Positions 16,163-23,496 of a stretch of 64,000 nt of DNA are shown here, piece by piece; positions within the stretch are counted from its first letter, which is position 1, and each line of letters starts with the position of its first letter. The notes beneath the pieces are model-generated. The model was given only the letters and a program-made list of their open reading frames with translations, ran no database searches and was not told the origin of the DNA. Source of the DNA: CAYPNP01 sp964412195 (lineage in GTDB: Bacteria > Acidobacteriota > JAAYUB01). The translations under genes were made by a program, and so were the position numbers. Where the stretch lies: assembly GCA_964412195.1 (NCBI GenBank), contig CAYPNP010000023.1, positions 11,570-75,569 on the forward strand, in the 5' to 3' direction.

Positions 16163-17566
16163 ATGCCGATCGGGGACTTGTTCGGTGACGGATTGAAGGT
16201 GGTCAACATCGGCCTGGAGAGCTTCGCCGAGAGCATCCGGCAAGCCGGCGGCGAGGCGGTCCAGGTGGACTGGCGCCCCCCGGCCGACGTCTCCCCCGCG
16301 GCACTGGAGCGCGTTCGGGCCCATGCGGACGCCATCCGGACGGCCAACGCCGAGGCGGCGCAGCGGTTCCTTGCCGGGGCTCCCTTCATCGTGGGCATGG
16401 GCCCGGCCGGCGAGGTCATCCCCGGCATGCGGCGGAATCTCCTGCTCCACGCCGGCCCGCCGGTGGAGTGGGCGCGGATGTGCGGCCCCGTGCGCGGCGC
16501 CGTGATGGGCGCCCTGGTCTACGAGGGGATGGCCTCCACGCCCGCCGAGGCGGAGAAGCTGGCGGCCTCCGGCGCGGTCTCCTTCGCCCCCTGCCACGAG
16601 CACGGCGCCGTGGGCCCCATGGCCGGCGTGGTGTCATGGTCCATGCCGGTCTTCGTCGTCCGGAACGAGACCTTCGGGAACCTGTCCTTCACCACCCAGA
16701 ACGAGGGGCTCGGGAAGGTGCTGCGGTACGGCGCGTACGGCGAGGATGTTATCCGCCGCCTGAAGTGGATGGAGGAGACCCTCTATCCAACCCTTCAGAA
16801 GGCAATCGAGCATTTGGGCCGGATCGACCTCAAGGCCGTCATCGCCCAGGCCCTCCACATGGGGGACGAGGTCCACAACCGCAACCGCGCCGCCACCTCG
16901 CTGCTCTACCGGGCGCTGGCCCCGGCGGTGGTGCGGACGGCGCCCGACCCGGCCACGGCCGCGGCGGCGCTGGAGTTCATCGGCGGCAACGACCACTTCT
17001 TCCTGAATCTGTCCATGGCCGCGTGCAAGGCCCTGCTGGACCCGCTGGCGGGGATCCCCGGCTGCAGCCTGGCGACGGTCATGGCGCGCAACGGCACGGA
17101 GTTCGGCGTGAAGGTCTCCGGCACGGGCGGGCGGTGGTTCACCGGCCCGGCGCCGGTGCCCGACGCCCTGTACTTCCCGGGCTTCTCCAAGGCGGACGCC
17201 AACCCGGACATCGGCGACAGCGCCATCACCGAGACGGGCAGCCTGGGCGGGTTCGCCATCGCCGCCGCGCCCGCCATTGTGCAGTTCGTGGGCGGGAGCG
17301 CCGCCGACGCGGCCAACTACACGCTGCAGATGTACGAGATCACGGAGGCGGAGCACAACGCCTGGCAGATCCCCGGGCTGAACTTCCGCGGGACGCCGGT
17401 GGGGATCGACGTGGTGAAGGTGGTCTCCACCGGGATCCTGCCCTTCATCGACACCGGCGTGGCGCACAAGGACGCCGGTGTCGGGCAGGTCGGCGCGGGC
17501 GTCCTGTCCGCCCCGATGGAACCGTTCCGCAAAGCGTTCGAAGCCTTCGCGAGCACATTGGAATAA
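16163..17566 (+). CDS. allG: DUF1116 protein, AllG-like subunit of oxamate carbamoyltransferase
   Basis: A 467-residue DUF1116 protein; E. coli YlbE/AllG is about 420. Seen: VVNIGLESFAESIRQAGGEA near the N-terminus, AHADAIRTANAEAAQRFLAG, PFIVGMGPAGEVIPGM, the block FAPCHEHGAVGPMAGVVSWS (about residue 137-157), MARNGTEFGVKVSGTGGRWF, and a C-terminal GTPVGIDVVKVVSTGILPFI. The ATG at 16163 is chosen because AGGAG lies 5 bp before it; an in-frame GTG at 16157 falls on that site. It follows AllF across a foldback repeat element. It should form the catalytic complex with AllF and AllH. Confidence 0.85.
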   Translation: MPIGDLFGDGLKVVNIGLESFAESIRQAGGEAVQVDWRPPADVSPAALERVRAHADAIRTANAEAAQRFLAGAPFIVGMGPAGEVIPGMRRNLLLHAGPPVEWARMCGPVRGAVMGALVYEGMASTPAEAEKLAASGAVSFAPCHEHGAVGPMAGVVSWSMPVFVVRNETFGNLSFTTQNEGLGKVLRYGAYGEDVIRRLKWMEETLYPTLQKAIEHLGRIDLKAVIAQALHMGDEVHNRNRAATSLLYRALAPAVVRTAPDPATAAAALEFIGGNDHFFLNLSMAACKALLDPLAGIPGCSLATVMARNGTEFGVKVSGTGGRWFTGPAPVPDALYFPGFSKADANPDIGDSAITETGSLGGFAIAAAPAIVQFVGGSAADAANYTLQMYEITEAEHNAWQIPGLNFRGTPVGIDVVKVVSTGILPFIDTGVAHKDAGVGQVGAGVLSAPMEPFRKAFEAFASTLE

Positions 17567-17569
17567 TGA

Positions 17570-17736
17570 AACCACGAACCACACGAACCACACCAACTGG
17601 CTTGGATCCGAATGGGGATCGGAGTCGGCATGCTGGCCAGGCGTCGGGATCGACCCGCGAAGCACATTCCGATAGAGACGGTGTATCTGCACCCTGATTT
17701 GTGATCCCCTTCGTGTGGTTCGTGTGGTTCGTGGTT
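17570..17736. repeat. foldback element, AACCACACG 9-mer arms, allG/cyclase junction
   Basis: 27-bp arms of three 9-bp units: 17570-17596 and 17710-17736, 26 of 27 matching after inversion. The 113-bp core has GGATCG-type words, suggesting a decayed inner pair. The right arm is identical to the right arms at 19073-19099 and 20189-20215. Confidence 0.9.
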
Positions 17737-17752
17737 ATTACCTGGAGGAACG

Positions 17753-18571
17753 ATGCAGAATGAAAAGTTTCTGGAGTTCATGAGCGGCGTACGGATGGTG
17801 GACCTGACCCAGCGGCTGAGCGTCCACACGCCCCCCTGGCCGAGCTACATGCCCCTGGGGATCCAGTACTTCAAGCGCATCGCCGGGGCCCACATGGGCC
17901 AGGGCGCCAACGGCCAGATCATCACCACCAGCAACCACGTGGGCACCCACATGGACGGCGAGGTGCACTTCCACCCTAGCGGCCGCCCCATCGGCGACGT
18001 GCCCATGGAGGAGTGGGTGGGCCCGGGCGCGGTGGCCGACATCTCGGACTCGGTGGAGGACTACAGCCTGTACAGTCCCGAGATGATCACGAAGAAGGTG
18101 GAGGTGAAAAAGGGCGACATCCTGGTCATCAACACCGGCTACCACCGCTACGCCTGGGACCAGCCGGAGGCCGACGAGGTGCGCTACTTCGTCAAGCACC
18201 CCGGGCCGGGGCCGGGCTTCCACGAGTGGGCGCTGGACATGCGGCTGAAGTGGATCGGCGTCGACTGCGGCTCGGCCGACCACCCCATGAACACCATCAT
18301 CCGGAACTGGCACCCGGCACGGTTCCAGGAAGCCGAGGCCAAGCTGAAGAAGGACCACGGCAAGGCCTGGGACGAGATGTTCCCGCCCGACGTCTACTAC
18401 CAGGTGATGCACCTGAAGCTCTTCCCGAAGAAGCTGGTGCACGCGGAGAACCTGGGCGGCGGCATCGACGAGGTCAGCAATCGGCGCGTCTGGATCGGCT
18501 GCTTCCCGCTGCGCGGCATCGAACTGGAGTCGTCCATGTGCCGCATCGTCGCCCTGCTGCCGCCGAGATAA
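17753..18571 (+). CDS. cyclase family protein (kynurenine formamidase-like metal hydrolase)
   Basis: A 272-residue protein of the cyclase/kynurenine-formamidase superfamily, Mn- or Zn-dependent amidases and lactamases of small rings. The metal-binding signature HVGTHMDGEVHF (HxGTHxD) is at about residues 62-73, and MVDLTQRLSVHTPPWPSYMP is the usual start. A later DCGSADHPMN block may also face the active site. CTGGAGGAACG precedes the ATG. It sits between oxamate carbamoyltransferase genes and a molybdenum hydroxylase, so ring opening of a hydroxylated heterocycle or hydrolysis of a formamide is a reasonable guess. The substrate is unknown. Confidence 0.85.
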   Translation: MQNEKFLEFMSGVRMVDLTQRLSVHTPPWPSYMPLGIQYFKRIAGAHMGQGANGQIITTSNHVGTHMDGEVHFHPSGRPIGDVPMEEWVGPGAVADISDSVEDYSLYSPEMITKKVEVKKGDILVINTGYHRYAWDQPEADEVRYFVKHPGPGPGFHEWALDMRLKWIGVDCGSADHPMNTIIRNWHPARFQEAEAKLKKDHGKAWDEMFPPDVYYQVMHLKLFPKKLVHAENLGGGIDEVSNRRVWIGCFPLRGIELESSMCRIVALLPPR

Positions 18572-18592
18572 ACCACGAAATACCCATAGATG

Positions 18593-19099
18593 AACCACGA
18601 ACCACACGAACCACACGAATGGGCCGAGCCAGCCGAACCGCTGGCGTTGATAAAGGTATGCGAACCGGTTGAATCGATGGATAGCCTGCTGTATCGGGAT
18701 GAGGTTTTCGCGATCCAGGGCGCCATCTTCGAAGTGAACCGGGTGATGGGTTGTGGATTCCTGGAATCGGTTTATCAGGAATGCCTGGAGTGCGAGCTGG
18801 CGAAACGTAACATCCCATTCGAAGCTCAAAAAGATCTCGCGCTTTGTTATAAAGACAGGACACTGTCGCATACCTTCAAGGCGGACCTGATCTGTTACGA
18901 CAAGATCATTGTTGAGCTCAAAGCAGTAAAAGAAATTCGAGATGAGCATCGCGCGCAGTTGATCAATTACCTGAAAGCAACCCGGTTCAGGTTGGGATTG
19001 TTGGTTAATTTCAACCACTACCCCAAAGCTCTAATCGAACGTATCATTCTTTAGCACGCTGTTCTTGCACCTTTCGTGTGGTTCGTGTGGTTCGTGGTT
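18593..19099. mobile_element. foldback element with perfect 27-bp inverted arms carrying a GxxExxY gene
   Basis: The left arm 18593-18619 and right arm 19073-19099 are exact inverted copies (27 of 27), each made of three 9-bp AACCACACG-type units. The 453-bp interior contains one complete gene, visibly richer in A+T than its neighbours. It is inserted exactly between two co-directional genes of the same run. A further degenerate unit lies at 18570-18588. I find no obvious target-site duplication and no transposase, so movement would need help in trans. Confidence 0.75.
18677..19054 (+). CDS. GxxExxY protein
   Basis: A 125-residue protein of the GxxExxY family; the name motif is GFLESVY in VNRVMGCGFLESVYQECLEC. 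It continues FEAQKDLALCYKDRTLSHTF KADLICYDK IIVELKAVKEI, then LINYLKATRFRLGLLVNF. The E-x-K style strand core (DLICYD, VELKAV) resembles PD-(D/E)xK nuclease folds; that is my inference. As I recall, family members occur in 23S rRNA intervening sequences of some bacteria. The ATG at 18677 gives the usual family length; the frame also stays open upstream through the repeat arm to an ATG at 18590 (MNHEPHEPHE). Codon use is AT-richer than the flanks, pointing to acquisition. Confidence 0.88.
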   Translation: MDSLLYRDEVFAIQGAIFEVNRVMGCGFLESVYQECLECELAKRNIPFEAQKDLALCYKDRTLSHTFKADLICYDKIIVELKAVKEIRDEHRAQLINYLKATRFRLGLLVNFNHYPKALIERIIL

Positions 19100-19116
19100 A
19101 ACTCTGGAGAGACATC

Positions 19117-20007
19117 ATGCCCATATTGCACGATTTTGAGTACGAGAAGCCGGGGACGGTGGCGGAGGCGGTGGCGATCTTGGCCAGGAACGGAACCGAT
19201 GCCGCGGTGCTGGCGGGGGGGACGGACCTCGTGGGGTGGATGCGCGACGAAATCGTCACGCCAAAGGTCGTCGTGGACATCAAGGCGATCCCGGAACTGC
19301 AGGCGATCGCCTGCGCCGACGGCTTCCTGCGCATCGGCGCGGCCGTCCCCTTCAACGCCATCCGTCGGAATGACGATGTCTGCCGCCACTTCCCCGTCCT
19401 GGCGGAGGCGGCGGGGCGCGTGGGCTCCTGCGGCCTGCGCAACCGCGCCACCCTCGCCGGCAACATCTGCTCGGCGGTCCCCTGCTGCGACGGCGGGCCT
19501 CCGCTGCTGGTGCTGGACGCCGAGGTGGAGCTGGCCGGCCCCGGCGGCATGCGCCGCGTCCCCGTCGCCGCCTGGTTCCGGGAGAAGCGGCAGACCGCCC
19601 GCGCCCCCGGCGAGCTGGTGACGTCTATCCAGATTCCCATCCCGACAGGCGCCCACGGCGGCGCCTACGTCAAGCTGGGGCGCTATCGCGGCGAGGACCT
19701 CGCCCAGGCCTCGGTGGCCGTGCTGGCGCTGCCGGGCGGCGTGCGGCGCGTGGCTTTCGGGGCGCTGGCGGCGAAGCCCCTGCGCGCCCCGAAGATCGAG
19801 GCGCTCCTGGCGGGGCGGCCGCTTTCCGACGAGCTGATCGGGGAAGCCAAGGCGCTCCTCGCCCAGGAGGTCACCCCCATCACCGACGTGCGGGCGACGA
19901 AGGAATACCGGAGCCTGGCCACAGCGGTCATGCTGGAGCGGGCCCTGCGGGCGGCCGAGTCCCGGCTGGAAGGCCGCGGCCCATCGTACGGAACGAGATT
20001 GATATGA
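19117..20007 (+). CDS. molybdenum hydroxylase FAD-binding subunit (CoxM/XdhB type)
   Basis: A 296-residue FAD subunit of a xanthine dehydrogenase-family enzyme. It passes electrons from the FeS subunit to the acceptor. Seen: EYEKPGTVAEAVAILARNG, the FAD pyrophosphate loop LAGGTDLVGWMRDEI (about 32-46), LRIGAAVPFNAI, and GSCGLRNRATLAGNICSAVP (about 108-127), which is the second FAD motif. The C-terminal CO dehydrogenase flavoprotein domain follows (KLGRYRGEDLAQASVAVLAL). TGGAGAG precedes the ATG. It is the first of three subunit genes, all on one strand and each separated by a foldback element. Confidence 0.92.
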   Translation: MPILHDFEYEKPGTVAEAVAILARNGTDAAVLAGGTDLVGWMRDEIVTPKVVVDIKAIPELQAIACADGFLRIGAAVPFNAIRRNDDVCRHFPVLAEAAGRVGSCGLRNRATLAGNICSAVPCCDGGPPLLVLDAEVELAGPGGMRRVPVAAWFREKRQTARAPGELVTSIQIPIPTGAHGGAYVKLGRYRGEDLAQASVAVLALPGGVRRVAFGALAAKPLRAPKIEALLAGRPLSDELIGEAKALLAQEVTPITDVRATKEYRSLATAVMLERALRAAESRLEGRGPSYGTRLI

Positions 20008-20215
20008 ACCACGAACCACACCAACCACACAAACAGGTTTGGATCTCAATCGGGGTCGGTATCGGTATCGGAATCGGGATCGACGGCTGGAATCGATCCG
20101 CAAATCGAAGTCCGATTGCGACCCCGATACCGATTCCGATACCGACCCCGATGCCGATTCAAATACTGGATTCAGGATTGAAATGCCTTTCGTGTGGTTC
20201 GTGTGGTTCGTGGTT
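20007..20215. repeat. nested foldback element: AACCACACG outer arms, CGGTAT inner arms
   Basis: Outer 27-bp arms at 20007-20033 and 20189-20215 (25 of 27 matching). Inside them are 6-bp-unit arms: 20051-20080 (CGGGGTCGGTATCGG type) and 20121-20159 (CCGATACCGACCCC type), inverted, with a loop of about 40 bp. The whole element is open in one frame from 20004 to 20228 (74 codons), probably because 6- and 9-bp periods avoid stops. The outer arm begins on the last base of the FAD-subunit stop. Confidence 0.9.
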
Positions 20216-20238
20216 GATGTTTGAATGAGGGGATGAAG

Positions 20239-20706
20239 ATGAAGAAGACGATCGAATTTACCCTCAACGGCGAGGCCCGGACGCTGGACGTGGCGCCGTG
20301 GGAGATCCTGCTGGACGTCCTGCGGGAGCGCCTCGGCGCGAAGAGCCCCAAGATCGGCTGCGAGCGCGGCGAGTGCGGCACCTGCACCGTGCTGCTGGAC
20401 GGCCAGCCGGTCCGTAGCTGCCTGATCCTGGCAGTGGAGGTTGACGGCCACGCCATGGTGACGGTGGAGGGCCTGAACCGGAACGGCCTGTCGCGGCTCC
20501 AGCAGTCCTTCGTGGAGCACAACAGCTTCCAGTGCGGCTACTGCGCCCCGGGCATCGTCGTGGCCGCCGCCGAACTGCTGGAGCGCGAGCCCGCCCCGGA
20601 CCGCGCCGCCGTGCAGGAGGCGCTGGACGGGCACCTGTGCCGGTGCACCGGCTACGTGCCCATCCTGGACGCCGTCGTGGCCGCCGGGCAGCCGAAAAAG
20701 GAATGA
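20239..20706 (+). CDS. molybdenum hydroxylase 2Fe-2S subunit (CoxS/XdhC type)
   Basis: A 155-residue iron-sulfur subunit. The N-terminal ferredoxin domain has the first 2Fe-2S cluster motif in GCERGECGTCTVLLDGQPVR followed by SC, and the C-terminal helical domain has the second cluster in FQCGYCAPG and HLCRCTGYVP. The eight expected cysteines are present. It carries electrons from the Mo site to FAD. The ATG at 20239 is chosen because GAGGGG lies 6 bp upstream and gives the normal length; ATG 20233 and TTG 20221 are also in frame. It follows the FAD gene across a nested repeat element. Confidence 0.92.
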   Translation: MKKTIEFTLNGEARTLDVAPWEILLDVLRERLGAKSPKIGCERGECGTCTVLLDGQPVRSCLILAVEVDGHAMVTVEGLNRNGLSRLQQSFVEHNSFQCGYCAPGIVVAAAELLEREPAPDRAAVQEALDGHLCRCTGYVPILDAVVAAGQPKKE

Positions 20707-20720
20707 CGGGCGGAGCCTTA

Positions 20721-20819
20721 TTCACCGCAGAGGCGCTGAGACGCAGAGAGAAGGCAAATGCTTTTTTATCAGATAACTAATGATTGGATTTCTCAGCGCC
20801 TCCGCGTCTCTGCGGTGAG
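20721..20819. repeat. foldback element, CCGCAGAGGCGC-type arms, CoxS/CoxL junction
   Basis: 29-bp arms at 20721-20749 and 20791-20819, about 25 of 29 matching after inversion, with a 41-bp AT-rich core. It is related to the element at 16050-16146 but has a different core. Confidence 0.88.
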
Positions 20820-20876
20820 TGAGCCCCTGAAGCGTTGAGGACTTTCGGAAAGCGGTTTTTGGACGGGAGGACGGAC

Positions 20877-23288
20877 ATGCGTTATGTCGGCGAATCGGTG
20901 ACGCGGATCGACGGGCTCGAGAAGGTGACCGCCACGGCCAAATACGTGGACGACCTCGACTTCGGCCCCAACCTGCTGCACGCGGAGATCGTGGAGAGCC
21001 CCCGGGCCCACGCCCGGATCGTCCGCATCGACACGTCGGCGGCGGAGAAGATGCCCGGCGTCGTCAAGGTGGTCACCGGCAAGGACTTCCCCTACCGCTT
21101 CGGCCTCTACATGAAGGACCGCCACGTCTTCGCCCAGGACCGCGTCCGCTTCGTCGGCGAGCAGGTGGCGGCGGTGGTGGCGCGGGACCCGCGGACGGCC
21201 CGCCGGGCGGCGCGGCTGCTGCGCATCGAGTACGAGGACCTGCCGGCGGTGTTCGAGCCGCTGGCCGCCCTGGAGGAGACGGCGCCGCGGCTCCACCCCG
21301 ACCTGGCCGCCTACCCCCGCGTGCCCTGGTTCTTCCCGCAGGGCGGCACCAACATCGCCCACTGGCGCAAGACCCGGCGCGGCGACACGGAAGCCGCCTT
21401 CGCCGCGGCGGACTTCGTCCTGGAGGACACCTACACCGTCCCCCGCTACGCCCACTGCGCCATCGAGACCCACGTCATCGTCGGCCTGTACGACCACGCC
21501 GGGCGGCTCACCCTCTGGTCGGCCTCCCAGTCGCCCTACACCCAGCGCAACCTGTTCGCCGAATCGCTGGCGCCGCTGGGCCTGACCCACAAGGACGTCC
21601 GCGTCATCACGCCCTACATCGGCGGCGGCTTCGGCGGGAAGGCCGGAGTGTCCATGGAGATCCTCGGCGCGGCGCTGGCCACGGCCGTCCGGGGCTACCC
21701 GGTCAAGGTGCGCTGGACGCGGGAGCAGGAGTTCTACAACACCTACCAGCGCCAGGGCGTCAAGGCCCGCGTCAAGATGGGCGTGAAGAAGGACGGCACC
21801 ATCGCCGCCCTGGAGCATTCGCTGTACTGGGACGCCGGCGCGTACGTGGAGTACGGCGCCAACGTGGTGAACGCCGTGGGCCTGTCGGCCACCGGGCCGT
21901 ACCGGATCCCGAACATCAAGATCGACTCGCTGTGCGTCTACACCAACCTGCCGCCGGGCGGGCCGTACCGCGGCTTCGGCTACTCCGAGTTCCACTTCGG
22001 CCTGGAGTCCCACGTCGACCGCATGGCCCGGATGGTCGGGCTGGATCCCGTCGAATTCCGCCGCCGCAACGCCATCCGCGAGGGGGATGCCCTAGCCTAC
22101 GGCGCCGGGATGAACCCGTCGGGCCTGCTGGAGGCCATCGACAAGGCGGCGGCAGCGATCCGCTGGGGCGAGAAGGCAAAGTCCGATGACCCGCGCAAGG
22201 CGGTGGGCAAGGGCTTCTCCCTGTTCTGGAAGGCCCCCGCCATGCCGCCCAATGCCGCCTCGGCGGCGTTCCTGAAGTTCAACGAGGACGGCAGCCTGAA
22301 CATCCTGGTCTCCGGCATGGAGATCGGCCAGGGCTACCTCACGGTCATGGCCCAGATCGCCGCGGAGGTCCTGGCGGTGCCCGTCTCCAAGATCCGCGTG
22401 GAGACGCCGGACACCGACCGCAACGCCTACGAGTGGCAGACCGTCGGCTCCCACGTCACCTGGGGCTGCGGCAACGCCGTGAAGGAGGCCGCCCTGGCCG
22501 CCCGCGCCCAGATCTTCGCCACTGTCCAGCGGGTGCATGGGCTCAAGCCGGAAAACCTCTACCTCGAGGACGAGAAGGTGCTCTGCCGGACCGACCCGAA
22601 ATTCGCCCTGCCGCTGCGGGACTTCGTCATCACCGGGATCCAGACCGCCGACGGTTCGTTCAAGGGTGGCCCGGTGCAGGCCAGCGGCATGTTCATGCCG
22701 GAGTTCACCTCGGCCAAGAGCGACCCGGAGACCAGCCAGGGCGGGCACCCCAACGTCCACTACACCGTGGGCGCCGCCGCCGTGGAAGTGGAGGTCGACC
22801 GCGAGACCGGCAAGATGGACGTGCGGCGGGCGGTGCTGGCGGTGGATGCCGGCAAGGCCATCAACCCCGAACTGGTGAACGGGCAGGTCATCGGCGGGAT
22901 GGTCCAGGGACTGGCCACCGTCCTGTACGAGGACATGCGCTTCAGCCCGGACGGGCGTCTGCTCAACCCGAACTTCACCGACTACAAGATCCCGACGGCG
23001 CTGGACATCCCCGGCGAGATCATTCCCATCATCGTGGAGACGCCCCAGCCGGACGGCCCCTTCGGCGCCCGCGGCGTGGGCGAGCACACCATGATCCCGG
23101 CGGCGCCCATGGTGGCCAACGCCGTGGAGGACGCCGTGGGCGTGCGCCTGACGTCCATGCCGGTGACGGCGGAGAAGGTGGCCCTGGCGCTGCACGCGGC
23201 GGCGGAACGGGCGCCCCGCGAGGTGGGCAGCGCCCCGGCCAAGTGCGCGGTCGGCACCCCCGGCCCGAAGGAGACCCCGTTACCCTAA
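20877..23288 (+). CDS. molybdenum hydroxylase large subunit (molybdopterin-binding, CoxL/XdhA type)
   Basis: An 803-residue catalytic subunit of a xanthine dehydrogenase-family hydroxylase, which adds water-derived oxygen to heterocycles or aldehydes at a Mo-cytosine/pterin centre. The a/b hammerhead domain is at the N-terminus (VTRIDGLEKVTATAKYVDDL). Mo-site motifs are WSASQSPYTQRN, GGGFGGKAG, GGPYRGFGYSEFHFG, MEIGQGYLTVMAQ, and the catalytic glutamate in GARGVGEHTMIP (about residue 740). GGGAGG is 6 bp before the ATG. The substrate is not readable. The neighbouring cyclase-family hydrolase and AllFGH set suggest a nitrogen heterocycle. Confidence 0.92.
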   Translation: MRYVGESVTRIDGLEKVTATAKYVDDLDFGPNLLHAEIVESPRAHARIVRIDTSAAEKMPGVVKVVTGKDFPYRFGLYMKDRHVFAQDRVRFVGEQVAAVVARDPRTARRAARLLRIEYEDLPAVFEPLAALEETAPRLHPDLAAYPRVPWFFPQGGTNIAHWRKTRRGDTEAAFAAADFVLEDTYTVPRYAHCAIETHVIVGLYDHAGRLTLWSASQSPYTQRNLFAESLAPLGLTHKDVRVITPYIGGGFGGKAGVSMEILGAALATAVRGYPVKVRWTREQEFYNTYQRQGVKARVKMGVKKDGTIAALEHSLYWDAGAYVEYGANVVNAVGLSATGPYRIPNIKIDSLCVYTNLPPGGPYRGFGYSEFHFGLESHVDRMARMVGLDPVEFRRRNAIREGDALAYGAGMNPSGLLEAIDKAAAAIRWGEKAKSDDPRKAVGKGFSLFWKAPAMPPNAASAAFLKFNEDGSLNILVSGMEIGQGYLTVMAQIAAEVLAVPVSKIRVETPDTDRNAYEWQTVGSHVTWGCGNAVKEAALAARAQIFATVQRVHGLKPENLYLEDEKVLCRTDPKFALPLRDFVITGIQTADGSFKGGPVQASGMFMPEFTSAKSDPETSQGGHPNVHYTVGAAAVEVEVDRETGKMDVRRAVLAVDAGKAINPELVNGQVIGGMVQGLATVLYEDMRFSPDGRLLNPNFTDYKIPTALDIPGEIIPIIVETPQPDGPFGARGVGEHTMIPAAPMVANAVEDAVGVRLTSMPVTAEKVALALHAAAERAPREVGSAPAKCAVGTPGPKETPLP

Positions 23289-23352
23289 ACCCGTACACGC
23301 GGTAGATATGGCTTGGTGCCAGGCTCTGTCACAGCACGGACGCCGGCAAGTG

Positions 23353-23481
23353 GTCAGTACCGGTAGGCGTCAGCCACCGGCGGGCAGCCTGACTCAGCTA
23401 GAGACAATGGGCTCTATCCTTTTGACAAGTCGATAGTTGAGTGACATCTCGCGCCGGCGGCTGACGCCTGCCGGTACTGAC
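23353..23481. repeat. foldback element, GTCAGTACCGG-type arms
   Basis: 30-bp arms at 23353-23382 and 23452-23481, 28 of 30 identical after inversion (GTCAGTACCGG...GGCGTCAGCC). The 69-bp core is AT-richer. It lies between the convergent Mo-subunit and GH42 genes. Unlike most others the arm is not a simple tandem repeat. No other copy is seen in this window. Confidence 0.88.
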
Positions 23482-23496
23482 GCCCGGAGACTCCCG

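Noticed and set aside
18593..19099. An IS element with its own transposase
   Set aside because: The only gene inside is GxxExxY, with no DDE, HUH or serine recombinase motif, and no target-site duplication was found.
20004..20228. 74-residue protein encoded by the nested foldback element
   Set aside because: The frame is open because of 6- and 9-bp periodicity, has no ribosome site, and reads as a low-complexity Gly-Ile/Pro-Ile protein. It is kept as a repeat, not a gene.
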